64,000 nt of DNA from Lachnospiraceae bacterium (GCA_009774245.1 VSNM01000007.1:50606-114605), one strand, 5' to 3'; numbered from the stretch's first letter, positions 41,800 through 51,416 are shown. Notes: generated by a model not told the origin, from the sequence alone. Numbers and translations are program-made.

Positions 41800-43403
41800 A
41801 GATGAAGCAAAAAACAAAGAAAAAATTGAGGCAGCTTTCGGCGCTCCTTCTGTCACTGATGATGATTTGTGCATTGTCACTGACGGCATTTGCGGCGGAG
41901 GAGAACAGCACGGCAGGAGATGGCGCGGAGAGCAAACAGACGGCAGATGTATCCGGACATTCGTTTACAGCGTATCAGATTTTTTCGGGTACTTATTCCC
42001 AGGAGAAAGATATGCTTTCTGATATCGAGTGGGGCGCAGATGCGCAGAATCCGGCGATACAGAGTGCGATCGCAGAGGCGCTGGGTCTGGGTGCGGATGC
42101 AGAGCTTGCGGATATCCTTGCAGCGCTTGAGCAGGTAGGAGATGACTCAGATACGGCAAATAAACTGGCGGCGGCAATTGCTTCCAATGCAAATCTGCTC
42201 GGCAGCGGGCAGCCGGTTGTGGATGGTCAGGATGTCGGACCGGGCTACTATATCGTGATTGATACGACGGCAGAGATCACGGATGGCTCTTCCAGAAACT
42301 TCGCGCTGTTACAGTGCATTGACGGGATAATCCATATCAAGGCAAAGACAGGTACTGTTACTTCAGATAAGCAGGTAAAGGATATGAATGATTCGGATGC
42401 AAATGATCCGTCTAATGATGCCCTGGATACATCTGCTGACTATGATATCGGTGACAGTGTACCGTTTGTGCTGACAGGTACAGTTGCAGAGAATTTTGAC
42501 TTGTTTGTTGATGTACCGTATAAGTTTATTTTCCACGATACAGAAGACGCAGGACTGACATTCAATAATGACATCAGCGTCACAGTTGACGGAACGGCGG
42601 TTGATGGCAGCGCCTACAGAGTTGTGCTCGATCCTGGAGAAGGCGAGACATTTCAGGTTATATTTGATGATTTAAGACAGGTTTCGGGTGTACATGCGGG
42701 AAGTGTGATTGAGATTACCTACTCATGCACGCTGAATGAGAATGCTGTTATCGGCTCGACAGGAAACAAGAATACAATGCATCTTGAGTATTCCAACAAT
42801 CCCTATGATTCGAACGAAACAGGGAATACCCCGGATAAGACCGTTATTGTATTTACATATAAAGTAGAAATTAACAAGGTTGACGGGGAGAATCAGCCGC
42901 TCGCAGGCGCAGGGTTTGCATTATACAAGCTCGATACGAATTACACCGGTGATGACGGTCTGACGAACGAGGACGGCACGAAGAATAATGTGCTGGGCGA
43001 CAAGATCTACAATAAATTAGTGAAGATGTATAATGCTGATGCTGCGACGACGATGTTTTCATTTGAGGGCATTGACGATGGCGAGTACCTGCTGGTGGAG
43101 ACAGAGACACCTGACGGCTACAACTCGATTGATCCAGTGGCATTCAAAGTAACAGCAACACACAGCGGTACGCAATTAACCGACTTAAATGGCAATCCGA
43201 TTGAGGGAACAGTGGAGCTCACATTTACATCTGACGCGGGAGCAGGTGCTATAGCAACGGATGTCGTGAACAAGTCAGGTTCTCTGCTTCCTTCTACAGG
43301 CGGTATCGGTACAACGATGTTTTACATCATTGGCGGCGTCCTTATCGTCGGCGCATGCGTGGTACTGTTTGCGAGGAAGACCATGAAGAATGAAAAGAGA
43401 TAA
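41796..43403 (+). CDS. LPXTG major pilin (isopeptide-forming)
   Basis: A 535-residue secreted protein: signal peptide to about residue 34 (ALSLTAFAA), an N-terminal domain starting SFTAYQIFSGTY, a D2-type isopeptide domain (YDIGDSVPFVLTGTVAENFD) and a Cna-B domain (VEINKVDGENQPLAGAGFAL; acidic partner in LLVETETPDGYN). The end is LPSTGG, a membrane helix and RKTMKNEKR, a full sortase sorting signal. This is the expected backbone pilin for the class C sortase that follows. AAGGAAG precedes ATG 41796, which overlaps the adhesin stop by four bases. Confidence 0.9.
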   Translation: MKMKQKTKKKLRQLSALLLSLMMICALSLTAFAAEENSTAGDGAESKQTADVSGHSFTAYQIFSGTYSQEKDMLSDIEWGADAQNPAIQSAIAEALGLGADAELADILAALEQVGDDSDTANKLAAAIASNANLLGSGQPVVDGQDVGPGYYIVIDTTAEITDGSSRNFALLQCIDGIIHIKAKTGTVTSDKQVKDMNDSDANDPSNDALDTSADYDIGDSVPFVLTGTVAENFDLFVDVPYKFIFHDTEDAGLTFNNDISVTVDGTAVDGSAYRVVLDPGEGETFQVIFDDLRQVSGVHAGSVIEITYSCTLNENAVIGSTGNKNTMHLEYSNNPYDSNETGNTPDKTVIVFTYKVEINKVDGENQPLAGAGFALYKLDTNYTGDDGLTNEDGTKNNVLGDKIYNKLVKMYNADAATTMFSFEGIDDGEYLLVETETPDGYNSIDPVAFKVTATHSGTQLTDLNGNPIEGTVELTFTSDAGAGAIATDVVNKSGSLLPSTGGIGTTMFYIIGGVLIVGACVVLFARKTMKNEKR

Positions 43404-44388
43404 AAAAAGAGATAGAGAAAAAGATCAAGACAAAGAAAAAGATAGAGAAAAAGATCAAGAAAAAGATCAAGGGAAAAAAAAGGCATCGAAGCTGCCTACC
43501 ATTATTCTATGCGTCATTCTATTGGCGGGCGTAGGCATCATGTCCTATCCGACAATCAGTGATCTGTGGAATGAACGACATGCTTCCCGTTCGATCGCAA
43601 GCTATATCGAACAGGTAGACAATACATCACAGGCAGTGAAAGAGGAACTACTGCGGGAAGCGGATGACTATAACAGGGCTCTGGATTTGGGTGTGCATTT
43701 CAAGCTGGACGAGGAAGCGTATGCACACTACGAATCCGTCCTTGATATTACAGGTACGGGAATTATGGGGTATATACAGATTCCCTCCATCCATGTGAAC
43801 CTCCCGGTATATCACGGAACGGATGAGGCGGTGCTGCAGATTGCCGCAGGGCATCTTGCAGGCTCCTCTCTTCCGACGGGGGGGGAGAGAACACATGCGG
43901 TGATATCGGGACACAGGGGGCTGCCTTCCGCCAAACTTTTTACAGATCTGGACCGGCTGGTGGAAGGGGATATATTCATGGTGACGGTACTTGACCGGGT
44001 GTGTACCTACCAGATTGACCAGATACATGTCGTGCTTCCGGAGGAGATCGCCGATCTGGCGATCGAGGAAGGAAAAGATTACATGACGCTCGTGACCTGT
44101 ACACCATATGGTATCAATACACACCGTATGCTGATCCGGGGGCACCGCATCGGCAACCTCGAGAGCGGCGGCAGCGCGGTTGTGGCTGCAGAGGCAGTAA
44201 GGATAGCTCCGGTTGTCGTTTTTTTTGGCGTAGCAGTCCCGCTGCTGTTTATTACAACGGCCATATCTCTTGCCGTGTCCAATGCAAGAGGACGCAAAAA
44301 GTCGCATGAACAGATTTTGCAGGAGATGGAGCAGGACGTTGCATTAGGAGGGGAAAAAGATGAAAAAAATCACAAAAATAATTCTTAG
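43390..44388 (+). CDS. Class C (pilus) sortase
   Basis: A 332-residue membrane transpeptidase that polymerises pilins. The first 34 residues are extremely charged (Lys/Asp/Glu/Arg repeats), followed by a membrane span, a lid-like segment (SDLWNERHAS), the catalytic domain with histidine in VISGHRGLPS, cysteine in TLVTCTPYGINTH and arginine in RMLIRGHR, and a second span near the C-terminus. The two-span topology and TLVTCTPYG are typical of class C. The gene overlaps the pilin by 14 bases, supporting co-translation with its substrate. The 30-base direct repeat in its N-terminal coding part is unusual. Confidence 0.92.
   Translation: MKRDKKRDREKDQDKEKDREKDQEKDQGKKKASKLPTIILCVILLAGVGIMSYPTISDLWNERHASRSIASYIEQVDNTSQAVKEELLREADDYNRALDLGVHFKLDEEAYAHYESVLDITGTGIMGYIQIPSIHVNLPVYHGTDEAVLQIAAGHLAGSSLPTGGERTHAVISGHRGLPSAKLFTDLDRLVEGDIFMVTVLDRVCTYQIDQIHVVLPEEIADLAIEEGKDYMTLVTCTPYGINTHRMLIRGHRIGNLESGGSAVVAAEAVRIAPVVVFFGVAVPLLFITTAISLAVSNARGRKKSHEQILQEMEQDVALGGEKDEKNHKNNS
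43411..43470 (+). repeat. Two 30-bp direct repeats in the sortase N-terminus
   Basis: GATAGAGAAAAAGATCAAGA occurs at 43411-43430 and again at 43441-43460, a 30-base period encoding ten residues (DREKDQDKEK type). The surrounding region is an A/G-rich tract. Confidence 0.6.
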
Positions 44389-45580
44389 CCTGATGACCGT
44401 ACTGTGCGTTGCGTTTTATACGGTAGGGGCAAATGCGCAGGAAATGACAGGCTCAAGGATGCGTCAGCCAGATATGGACAGCAGTATGTCAGTGACAGTT
44501 CATGTGGGGGACGGCATCCGTGATAAGCTTTCTGCTGTACCACCTGAGGACGGCACGATTTGTTTTGACTTGTACCGGATTGCAGACGTCGTTGGAGACG
44601 GATTTACATATCAGGTGACAGAAAAATACCTTGCACTTGCGGAAGAACTGAGCAAGGCGTCCACTCTGTCAGACAGCGGGAGCGCGCCGGACTGGCAGGC
44701 ACTGGCGCAGCAGGCCTTCGCGCTTGCTGTCGGCGGGGAGGGCACCATAGTAAATACACCCTCCGGCGCGGACTATACAGGGCTTAGCCTCGATGTAAAA
44801 AATACAGTTTCCAAGGGACTATATCTGCTCGTGGCAAGGGAAACGCTGGAGAACAGGACGATTGTGAGATCAGTCAGCGCCGCGGATGCGGATGGCGAAA
44901 ACCATTATGCGGACAGTCAGTATGCCGTCTGTGCTACCGCAGGGGCGGACATCTATACCATTATGCCGCAGATCATATGTGTACCGACGAAGCTGTCGGC
45001 GGATGGTTCCACGGCGGTATCAACGATGGCAGATGGCGAATGGGTTTACGATCAGCAGCTTGTGTTAAAGATGTCGGTGGAGCCGGCGTCGGGCGCTATC
45101 CGGATTGACAAGACATTGACAGGCCACACGGGGGATGAGAAGGTCACCTGTGTATTTCAGGTAGATGCATATTATCCGACGGCAGATACCTTGTATTCCA
45201 GCGAAGTCTATTCTGTCGCGTTCGACGCGAGCGGGAGCAAATCTCTGTTGATCGAAGGGCTGCCAATCGGTGCGCTGGTGCATGTGACGGAGGTGTACAG
45301 CGGAGCGAATTATGTCTCATCTGTGCCGGCGCCGGGTTTTCTGGACGTGACAGTGCTCAATGGGGAAACGGCATCGGTTGCTTTTACCAATACACGCGAC
45401 AATGAGCGGTCAGGCGGCGGCATCACGAATCATTTTACCTATCAGATTAAGGATGGTGTGGGCACCTGGGACTGGACAAAGACAACTGATAATACGCAGA
45501 CAGTAAATGGCAACAGGGGCACAGACATGGCGCAGGATTCCGGACCGAGTGAAACGGATGCTGCAGGCACGAACGGGTAG
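44360..45580 (+). CDS. Secreted pilin-like protein without sorting signal
   Basis: A 406-residue protein: signal peptide (MKKITKIILSLMTVLCVAFY, cleavage near ANA), then a domain resembling the pilin N-terminus (ICFDLYRIADVVGDGF, SKGLYLLVARE), and a beta-rich domain with AIRIDKTLTGHTGDEKV and NTRDN near its end. It ends in a polar Asn/Thr/Gly tail without LPXTG, membrane helix or basic tail. It may be an accessory or tip subunit, or an unanchored decoy. AGGAGGGG precedes ATG 44360, which overlaps the sortase gene by 29 bases. Confidence 0.75.
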   Translation: MKKITKIILSLMTVLCVAFYTVGANAQEMTGSRMRQPDMDSSMSVTVHVGDGIRDKLSAVPPEDGTICFDLYRIADVVGDGFTYQVTEKYLALAEELSKASTLSDSGSAPDWQALAQQAFALAVGGEGTIVNTPSGADYTGLSLDVKNTVSKGLYLLVARETLENRTIVRSVSAADADGENHYADSQYAVCATAGADIYTIMPQIICVPTKLSADGSTAVSTMADGEWVYDQQLVLKMSVEPASGAIRIDKTLTGHTGDEKVTCVFQVDAYYPTADTLYSSEVYSVAFDASGSKSLLIEGLPIGALVHVTEVYSGANYVSSVPAPGFLDVTVLNGETASVAFTNTRDNERSGGGITNHFTYQIKDGVGTWDWTKTTDNTQTVNGNRGTDMAQDSGPSETDAAGTNG

Positions 45581-45592
45581 GGGGTGGATTGC

Positions 45593-46117
45593 TTGAGGAC
45601 GAAGAAGATAACGAACATCATATCTGCAGCCTTGGCTGTGGGGCTTGTCTGTATCAGCAGTGTGCAGAATGCAAACGCTTATTTTACCACGCATGTGACG
45701 GCCAAAGGCGGATACGAGGTGTCATGGAGGCATCGTGAGGAGATTACAGAGGAGTTTGTTGACTGGAACAAGTATATCACGATAACAAGTGAGGACGGTT
45801 CCGTTCCTGTATATGTGCGTGTGAAAGCGTTTGCCGGAAACAGCTATCAACTGGTTTATGAAGGAACCGGATGGACGTACAACAATGCGGACGGATACTG
45901 TTACTATGATGCGGTATTGCAGGGCGGAGGAACAGCTACAGGGCTTCGGGTTGGCATAAATAATGTTCCGGTAAATCCGAAGGAAGGCATGGATTTTAAC
46001 GTTGTGGTTGTTTATGAGACAATTCCGGTACAATACGGGACGGATGGCAGCATGGTGGCACCGGAGCAGGCGGACTGGACACAGAGAAAAACTTCGCAGG
46101 AAGCATACAATGAGTAA
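45593..46117 (+). CDS. TasA/camelysin-like secreted protein 1
   Basis: About 174 residues. A SipW-type signal (NIISAALAVGLVCISSVQNA) leads to AYFTTHVTAKGGYEVSW, the hallmark opening of TasA/CalY-like fibre proteins. The mature part is one beta domain (VPVYVRVKAFAGNSYQLVYE). I chose TTG 45593 with GGGGGTGG upstream; GTG 45584 is an alternative. Proteins of this kind need a SipW signal peptidase, and the operon supplies one at 48923. Likely fibre subunit or accessory; inferred from family. Confidence 0.75.
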   Translation: MRTKKITNIISAALAVGLVCISSVQNANAYFTTHVTAKGGYEVSWRHREEITEEFVDWNKYITITSEDGSVPVYVRVKAFAGNSYQLVYEGTGWTYNNADGYCYYDAVLQGGGTATGLRVGINNVPVNPKEGMDFNVVVVYETIPVQYGTDGSMVAPEQADWTQRKTSQEAYNE

Positions 46118-46129
46118 GGGGGCGAGCAG

Positions 46130-46909
46130 ATGGATAAAATAAAGAAAATCCTTACATTACCAGCCATTACGGTAGCAGCGTTTATCATGGCGGGCGTTCT
46201 GCTGAGCTTTAGCACGATCGGCGGTGCGCGGGCAGCCCTTACATATTACTCACAAACCTATGCTTCCCAGATGGAGATGCATGATATCGGCGTCTCATTG
46301 ATGGAGAATGGCACGAATATTTCAAGCAGGGATTATTCCTATGAGGTGGCGGACGGTACCTGGGATGAACATACAGGGGTACTGCTTGGCAGGATGCTGG
46401 AGGAGACAGATAATACGCTGGTGATGAACCGGAACTATACGGAGAAGCTGTCTGTTGCAAATACCGGCACGATTAACGAGTATGTGCGCGTGACCGTATA
46501 CCGGTACTGGGTTGACGCGGATGGGAACAAGCAAAGGGAGATCGATCCGTCTGCGATCAACCTGCATCTGGTGAATCAGGCAGGGCAGGATGGTGAACAG
46601 TGCTGGATTGTAGATACTGCCGCCACCACACGGGAGCGGACAGTTTTGTATTATAACAAATTATTACCATCAGGAAGTACCACACCTGATTTTTCGGACA
46701 CGATCAGTATTGATGGGGATATCGTTTCGCATATAAACACATGGACGGATGCGAATGGCGTTACGACAAGTGAATATGAGCACAATGGATGCCGCTTCGT
46801 GTTGGAAGCGACGGTGGATGCGGTGCAGGACCATAACGCTGAAGCTGCGATCCTGAGCGCGTGGGGATTGAATGTCAGTGTATCCGATAACAGACTCAGC
46901 CTCAAATAG
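46130..46909 (+). CDS. TasA/SipW-dependent-type secreted protein 2
   Basis: A 259-residue protein. Signal peptide TLPAITVAAFIMAGVLLSFS with cleavage near ARA, then LTYYSQTYASQMEMHDIGV, similar in arrangement to SipW-dependent proteins. The rest is a beta domain with VNRN-like NTGTINEYVRVTVYRYW. It lacks a sorting signal. The gene follows the first TasA-like gene after 12 bases and precedes the double-module protein, suggesting that these form one extracellular assembly. Confidence 0.75.
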   Translation: MDKIKKILTLPAITVAAFIMAGVLLSFSTIGGARAALTYYSQTYASQMEMHDIGVSLMENGTNISSRDYSYEVADGTWDEHTGVLLGRMLEETDNTLVMNRNYTEKLSVANTGTINEYVRVTVYRYWVDADGNKQREIDPSAINLHLVNQAGQDGEQCWIVDTAATTRERTVLYYNKLLPSGSTTPDFSDTISIDGDIVSHINTWTDANGVTTSEYEHNGCRFVLEATVDAVQDHNAEAAILSAWGLNVSVSDNRLSLK

Positions 46910-46920
46910 GAGTTCGCGAT

Positions 46921-48906
46921 ATGAAAAGAAAAAGAAGAATAATACAATTTTTGCTTGTATTCTGCCTTGTGATGGCAGCCGGAACGACTGTATGGGCGGA
47001 AAAACTGAATGGAAATGACGACTGGAAAGTGGAATTTACGCGGGAAAAAGCGATGGTCAGCAACTTTACAACGTCTAATTTTGATGATGTGCTCGACTAT
47101 ATGCAGCCTGGGGACAGCGCTGAGTTTCGCGTGACGATACACAACAGCAATGATTCGGTGACGGACTGGTACATGGCGAACCAGGTGCTCAAATCGCTTG
47201 AGGATGCCAGCAAAACCGCATCAGGCGGCGCGTACAGCTACATTCTGAGTTATACGGATGCGCAAGGGAAAGCCGAGACGCTCTACAACAGCGAGACCGT
47301 TGGAGGCGAGAATTACGCACCGAATCTGGAAGGACTTCATGAGGCGACGGACGCGCTGGATTCGTTCTTCTATCTGGATACGCTGGAACAGGGAAAATCC
47401 GGCGAGGTACAACTCTATGTGCAGCTGGATGGTGAGACGCAGGGAAATGATTATCAGGACACTCTGGCACAGATTCAGATGAATTTTGCAGTGGAACTTC
47501 CGCCTGTTACGGAAAGTCACACAACCGTCAGCCGTACCGAGGAGCGTCAGATGGCAGATCGTGTTGTCACACGCAGGGATGACGACGTGTATGTTGACCG
47601 CAGCACCACACAGAGCTCTTCTTCTCCGGTTTCCACGGTTACGAATACTGTGAGGAGAATCGTTCATACAGGTGACGAGACCAATCTCACGCTGCTGATT
47701 ATCTGTGCGGCGATTCTGGGCATCCTGCTTTTGATCATAGGGATACTGGGCATCAGGCTGCGCAAAAAGCTGAACAATAAGACAACGGGGACAATGCTGC
47801 TGGCAATGGCAGTCCTGCTCTCTACGCTTTCATCGGTACAGGTACAGGCGGCGGATGATTATACCTATACAGTGCGTATTTTCTCAGGTGCACAGGGGAC
47901 ATTTGCCGACGGTTCCACGCAGATTGTCATGAAGGCGGCGCCGGACACAACACTTGATTTTACAAGGGTAATTGCGGGTGTGTCGCTGCTTGCGGGAACG
48001 GATGCGGCTGGAAACCCTGTGGAAAGCAAATATTATGCCAAGGGAATCCGGGAGAGCGGTAAGGACAACAATACAGCTGACACGCTGATCGGACCAGTGT
48101 ACAAGGTTACGCGCGATATTGATCTGGTGGTTGCCTATGCCATGAAGGGCGGAAACGTTGAATATACAGTAAGATACCTGAAGGCGGACACAAAAGAGGA
48201 GCTGCTTCCTTCGGAACATTTCTATGGAAATGCCGGTGATAAACCAGTGGTTGCCTATAAATATATAGACGGTTATGTTCCACAGGCATATAATCTGGCA
48301 AAGACATTGAATGAAGACGCTTCACAGAACGTATTTACGTTTCTATACACAGAGAATGAAAACGGTGGCTATTATTATTATGAAACAGATGGCGGCATCC
48401 GATATATCAACAGGGGCGGGGAAACAGTTGTGGATCATATTCCCGGCATGACGATTTATCGGGAAGGACCGGAAAGCAGCTCACAGGAGCAGACGGATGC
48501 GGCAGAGCCAACTTATAATGTGATCGTGATTCCGGCTGAAGAGACGGCCACGGCAAATACTGCCGGACCAGACAATAATAATAACAATAATAATGATAAT
48601 AACAACGATAACGGTGCCGATAATGCGAATGATGGCGTTGAGATACCAGATGCAAACACACCGTTGAATATGGTCGATCTTGACGACGAGGTGACTCCCC
48701 TGGCGTCGGGAATCGGAGGTATTCTTGGGAGTGATCAGGAACCCGGGGCAAGGGTTTTGTATCTGGGAACAGTGATAACGGCAGCGCTGCTGATCGGTCT
48801 GATCGTACTAATGCTGTATATTTACCGCAGAACTTCCGTGCATGCTGGCGGCACAGCGCAGACAGCAGAGGAAAGAAAGGGCTCCAGGAAACGCAAAAAA
48901 GGATAA
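46921..48906 (+). CDS. Double-module surface protein: TGD-type sorting signal plus internal signal peptide and MucBP-like domain
   Basis: A 661-residue protein that looks like two genes joined. Module 1 has a signal peptide (to AEA-like WAEKL), a domain with DVLDYMQPGDSAEFRVTIHN, a Ser/Thr linker, then VHTGDETN (248-255), a membrane helix (256-279) and RLRKK: a sorting signal of the TGD type. Module 2 begins at M292 with a second signal-like helix (MLLAMAVLLSTLSSVQVQAA), then a FSGAQGTF domain, a MucBP-like domain (VEYTVRYLKADTKEELLP), an Asn-rich linker and a final membrane span. An internal ATG at 47794 with GGGGA upstream could start module 2 alone. It lies next to the sortase fusion, its probable processor. 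Confidence 0.8.
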   Translation: MKRKRRIIQFLLVFCLVMAAGTTVWAEKLNGNDDWKVEFTREKAMVSNFTTSNFDDVLDYMQPGDSAEFRVTIHNSNDSVTDWYMANQVLKSLEDASKTASGGAYSYILSYTDAQGKAETLYNSETVGGENYAPNLEGLHEATDALDSFFYLDTLEQGKSGEVQLYVQLDGETQGNDYQDTLAQIQMNFAVELPPVTESHTTVSRTEERQMADRVVTRRDDDVYVDRSTTQSSSSPVSTVTNTVRRIVHTGDETNLTLLIICAAILGILLLIIGILGIRLRKKLNNKTTGTMLLAMAVLLSTLSSVQVQAADDYTYTVRIFSGAQGTFADGSTQIVMKAAPDTTLDFTRVIAGVSLLAGTDAAGNPVESKYYAKGIRESGKDNNTADTLIGPVYKVTRDIDLVVAYAMKGGNVEYTVRYLKADTKEELLPSEHFYGNAGDKPVVAYKYIDGYVPQAYNLAKTLNEDASQNVFTFLYTENENGGYYYYETDGGIRYINRGGETVVDHIPGMTIYREGPESSSQEQTDAAEPTYNVIVIPAEETATANTAGPDNNNNNNNDNNNDNGADNANDGVEIPDANTPLNMVDLDDEVTPLASGIGGILGSDQEPGARVLYLGTVITAALLIGLIVLMLYIYRRTSVHAGGTAQTAEERKGSRKRKKG

Positions 48907-48922
48907 AGCAGGGGATAAGTAG

Positions 48923-50368
48923 ATGAAAAATAAAGCAGCGGTCATTTTGCTGCGCATTTTGGGCATAATGATGATAGCGGCAGTCATAGTAAGTTGTTGT
49001 CCGGCTGCCATACCAAGACTTGCGGGGTATGAAATATATAATATCGTGAGTGGAAGCATGGAGCCGGCAATTCGTGTGGGAAGCGTGGTTTATGTGAAGC
49101 CGTGCAGACCACACGACATGAAAGCCGGGGATATTCCGGCTTTCTATGTGAATGACGAGGTGATTGTCCATCGCATTGTGCGTAACGATATCAATGAAAA
49201 GGTACTGTATACCAAAGGAGATGCCAATGCGGCGGAGGATATGAATCCGGTTCCCTACAATATGGTGATCGGCAGGGTAGAGCGGAACATACCTCATCTT
49301 GGAAATATAATAGCGTTATATACTTCCCGGCAGGGCAAAATCTGTGTGCTGGGTTTTTTGCTTGCAGGAATGATTCTGGTGTGGCTGTCTGGCCGTATGG
49401 CGCCGGACAGGAAGGAGCGGCTCGAGAAGGAGCGGCTTCTGCAGGAAGCGCTTGTTAAGGAAGGACTCATAACCCCTAAAAACCATAAGGAAAAAGCAGT
49501 TGCGCAAAAGGAAACGGATAAGGATAAGGAAACAGAAACGATAACGAAAACGGAAACGGAAGACAGTGGTGGGCTGGCGCGAAAGTACCGCTTTTTTGTG
49601 GTTGCGGCTGTTGTCCTGCTTATTCTTCTGGTGGTGGTGGTCGCGCTGATCTGCAGCGTTTTGTACAGGTATAACAATGAGGGGGACACGTATGATGAAG
49701 CAAGGGCAGCGTATGTGAAGGTGGTAGCCGGGGAACTTCCAGAGGAGGCAGAGAGCGAAGCCAGCACCGCTCCTGCGGAGGAAGACAGCGTTTGTCCGAT
49801 CGAGGTGGACTTTGCGGAATTGCAGGCGGTCAATGAGGATATTGTGGCATGGATTTACTGTGAGGACACAGTGATCAACTATCCTGTCTGCAAATGCGAG
49901 GACGATGACTTTTACCTCAAACATGCGTATGACAAGTCGCCAAGCAGTAGCGGAACGATATTTATAGAAGCGGAAAATGTCCCGGATTTCTCGGATGCAA
50001 ACTATATCCTGTACGGACATCACATGAAGAACAAGACGATGTTCGCCACACTGTCATACTGGGCAGAGCAGGAGTATTTTGAGCAGCATCCCCGTATGTG
50101 GCTCTTAACGCCCCAGCAGAATTACCGGATTGATCTGTTTGCAGGATATCTGACCGACGCCCTGTCGGATGTCTACGCGGTATACCGGGAATACGGACCG
50201 CAGTTGGAAGAATATCTGGAAAAGGCGGCGGACAGTTCGGATTTTATATCGGACGTTGTCGTACCAGAGGAAGGGTATTCCTATATTGTTCTTTCCACAT
50301 GCGAGTATCAGTTTGAGAATGCCCGGTATGTGCTTCATGGCAAGCTCGTACCAGTAGGTTCCCCCTGA
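48923..50368 (+). CDS. SipW-type signal peptidase fused to a class B sortase
   Basis: A 481-residue single polypeptide with two proteolytic halves. Residues 1-160: membrane span, then YNIVSGSMEP (Ser45) and VIVHRIV (His83) and TKGDAN, the serine-histidine arrangement of SipW/archaeal-type signal peptidases, closing with a second span. Residues 160-220: charged linker. Residues 223-246: third span. Residues 290-478: class B sortase, with VNEDIVAWIY, YGHHMKNKTMF (His366), YIVLSTCEYQ (Cys460) and ARYVLHGK (Arg468). Separate genes normally encode these enzymes. It would cleave TasA-like exports and anchor a TGD-type substrate such as the upstream protein. Domain calls firm; coupling is inference. 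Confidence 0.9.
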   Translation: MKNKAAVILLRILGIMMIAAVIVSCCPAAIPRLAGYEIYNIVSGSMEPAIRVGSVVYVKPCRPHDMKAGDIPAFYVNDEVIVHRIVRNDINEKVLYTKGDANAAEDMNPVPYNMVIGRVERNIPHLGNIIALYTSRQGKICVLGFLLAGMILVWLSGRMAPDRKERLEKERLLQEALVKEGLITPKNHKEKAVAQKETDKDKETETITKTETEDSGGLARKYRFFVVAAVVLLILLVVVVALICSVLYRYNNEGDTYDEARAAYVKVVAGELPEEAESEASTAPAEEDSVCPIEVDFAELQAVNEDIVAWIYCEDTVINYPVCKCEDDDFYLKHAYDKSPSSSGTIFIEAENVPDFSDANYILYGHHMKNKTMFATLSYWAEQEYFEQHPRMWLLTPQQNYRIDLFAGYLTDALSDVYAVYREYGPQLEEYLEKAADSSDFISDVVVPEEGYSYIVLSTCEYQFENARYVLHGKLVPVGSP

Positions 50369-50403
50369 TGTTTGGAGTTGGGGGTAGCAAAGGGGGATGG
50401 AAA

Positions 50404-51405
50404 GTGTATGTAAAATACCATGGCCGCATGGCGTGTTTTCTGATGTCTCTGACGCTTGTGTTCTTGCCGGCGTGTGGGATAACGCGTGCCAATGCAGGGG
50501 AAGGCGAATCCCCGCCCGGCAGCTCCGGCGTCCGGGAGGAAACAACGAATTCCGATAACGCAGATGCCGGTAACGCGGATGCCGGGAAGAAGCGGGAATC
50601 GGTCGCGTCTGTCCTGATTCCCGAAGCGATCGGACAGTCCGTCATCGGGACAGACACGGTTGCCGTTGACATTTCCAATGTTTCGGACGGATATGTCATG
50701 GCATCGTACACAGGAACCGCCAGCGACTGTAAAATGCAGCTCACAGTGCCGGATGGCACCGTGTATACATTTACGGTTCCCTCAAATGATTATGGCGTCT
50801 TTCCGCTGTCCGGGGGGAACGGGAAGTATGGGTTTGAATTGTTGGAGCATGTGCAGGGAAAATCCTATGCGGTGATTCATTCCGGGGATTTTGATGTCAG
50901 CCTGAAGGATGAATACACGCCGTTTCTGTATCCGAACCAGTATGTGTGGTATACCAGGGACATGAAAACGGTCAGGCAGGCGGAGGAACTTTCCGATCAG
51001 TCTGCGGATGATCTGGATTTTGTCGGGCGCGTGTATGATTACGTGACGCATCATATTGTATATGACGAGGCGTTTGCGGCAAGCGCACCGGTCAATTATA
51101 TCCCAGATGTTGATCAGGTGCTGGAATCCGGCAAGGGTATCTGTATGGATTACGCAGCGCTCATGACGGCAATGCTCCGCTCACAGGGCGTACCGGCAAA
51201 AATGGATATCGGCTATTCGGGAGATGCCTATCATGCATGGCTTAGTGTCTACATAAAGGATAAAGGATGGGTGGACGATGTGATCTATTTTGATGGCAGC
51301 AACTGGTCGCTGATGGACCCGACGATTGCTGCCAGCAACAGCAGCAGCGCTGTGAAAAAGTATGTGGGGGACGGAACCAATTATGTTGTGAAATACTGTT
51401 ATTAG
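50404..51405 (+). CDS. Transglutaminase-like lipoprotein
   Basis: About 333 residues. From GTG 50404 the product has a lipoprotein signal (FLMSLTLVFLPACG, lipobox LPAC). The external part ends in a transglutaminase-like fold: GKGICMDYAALMTAML (Cys), DAYHAWLSVYI (His) and WSLMDPT (Asp). The set is complete, so cross-linking or peptidase activity at the cell surface is possible. GTG is preferred for its GGGGGA and signal length; ATG 50368, which overlaps the sortase fusion stop (TGATG), gives a longer N-terminus. It lies between the sortase fusion and the type IV-like genes. Confidence 0.8.
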   Translation: MYVKYHGRMACFLMSLTLVFLPACGITRANAGEGESPPGSSGVREETTNSDNADAGNADAGKKRESVASVLIPEAIGQSVIGTDTVAVDISNVSDGYVMASYTGTASDCKMQLTVPDGTVYTFTVPSNDYGVFPLSGGNGKYGFELLEHVQGKSYAVIHSGDFDVSLKDEYTPFLYPNQYVWYTRDMKTVRQAEELSDQSADDLDFVGRVYDYVTHHIVYDEAFAASAPVNYIPDVDQVLESGKGICMDYAALMTAMLRSQGVPAKMDIGYSGDAYHAWLSVYIKDKGWVDDVIYFDGSNWSLMDPTIAASNSSSAVKKYVGDGTNYVVKYCY

Positions 51406-51416
51406 GGGAGGCATTC

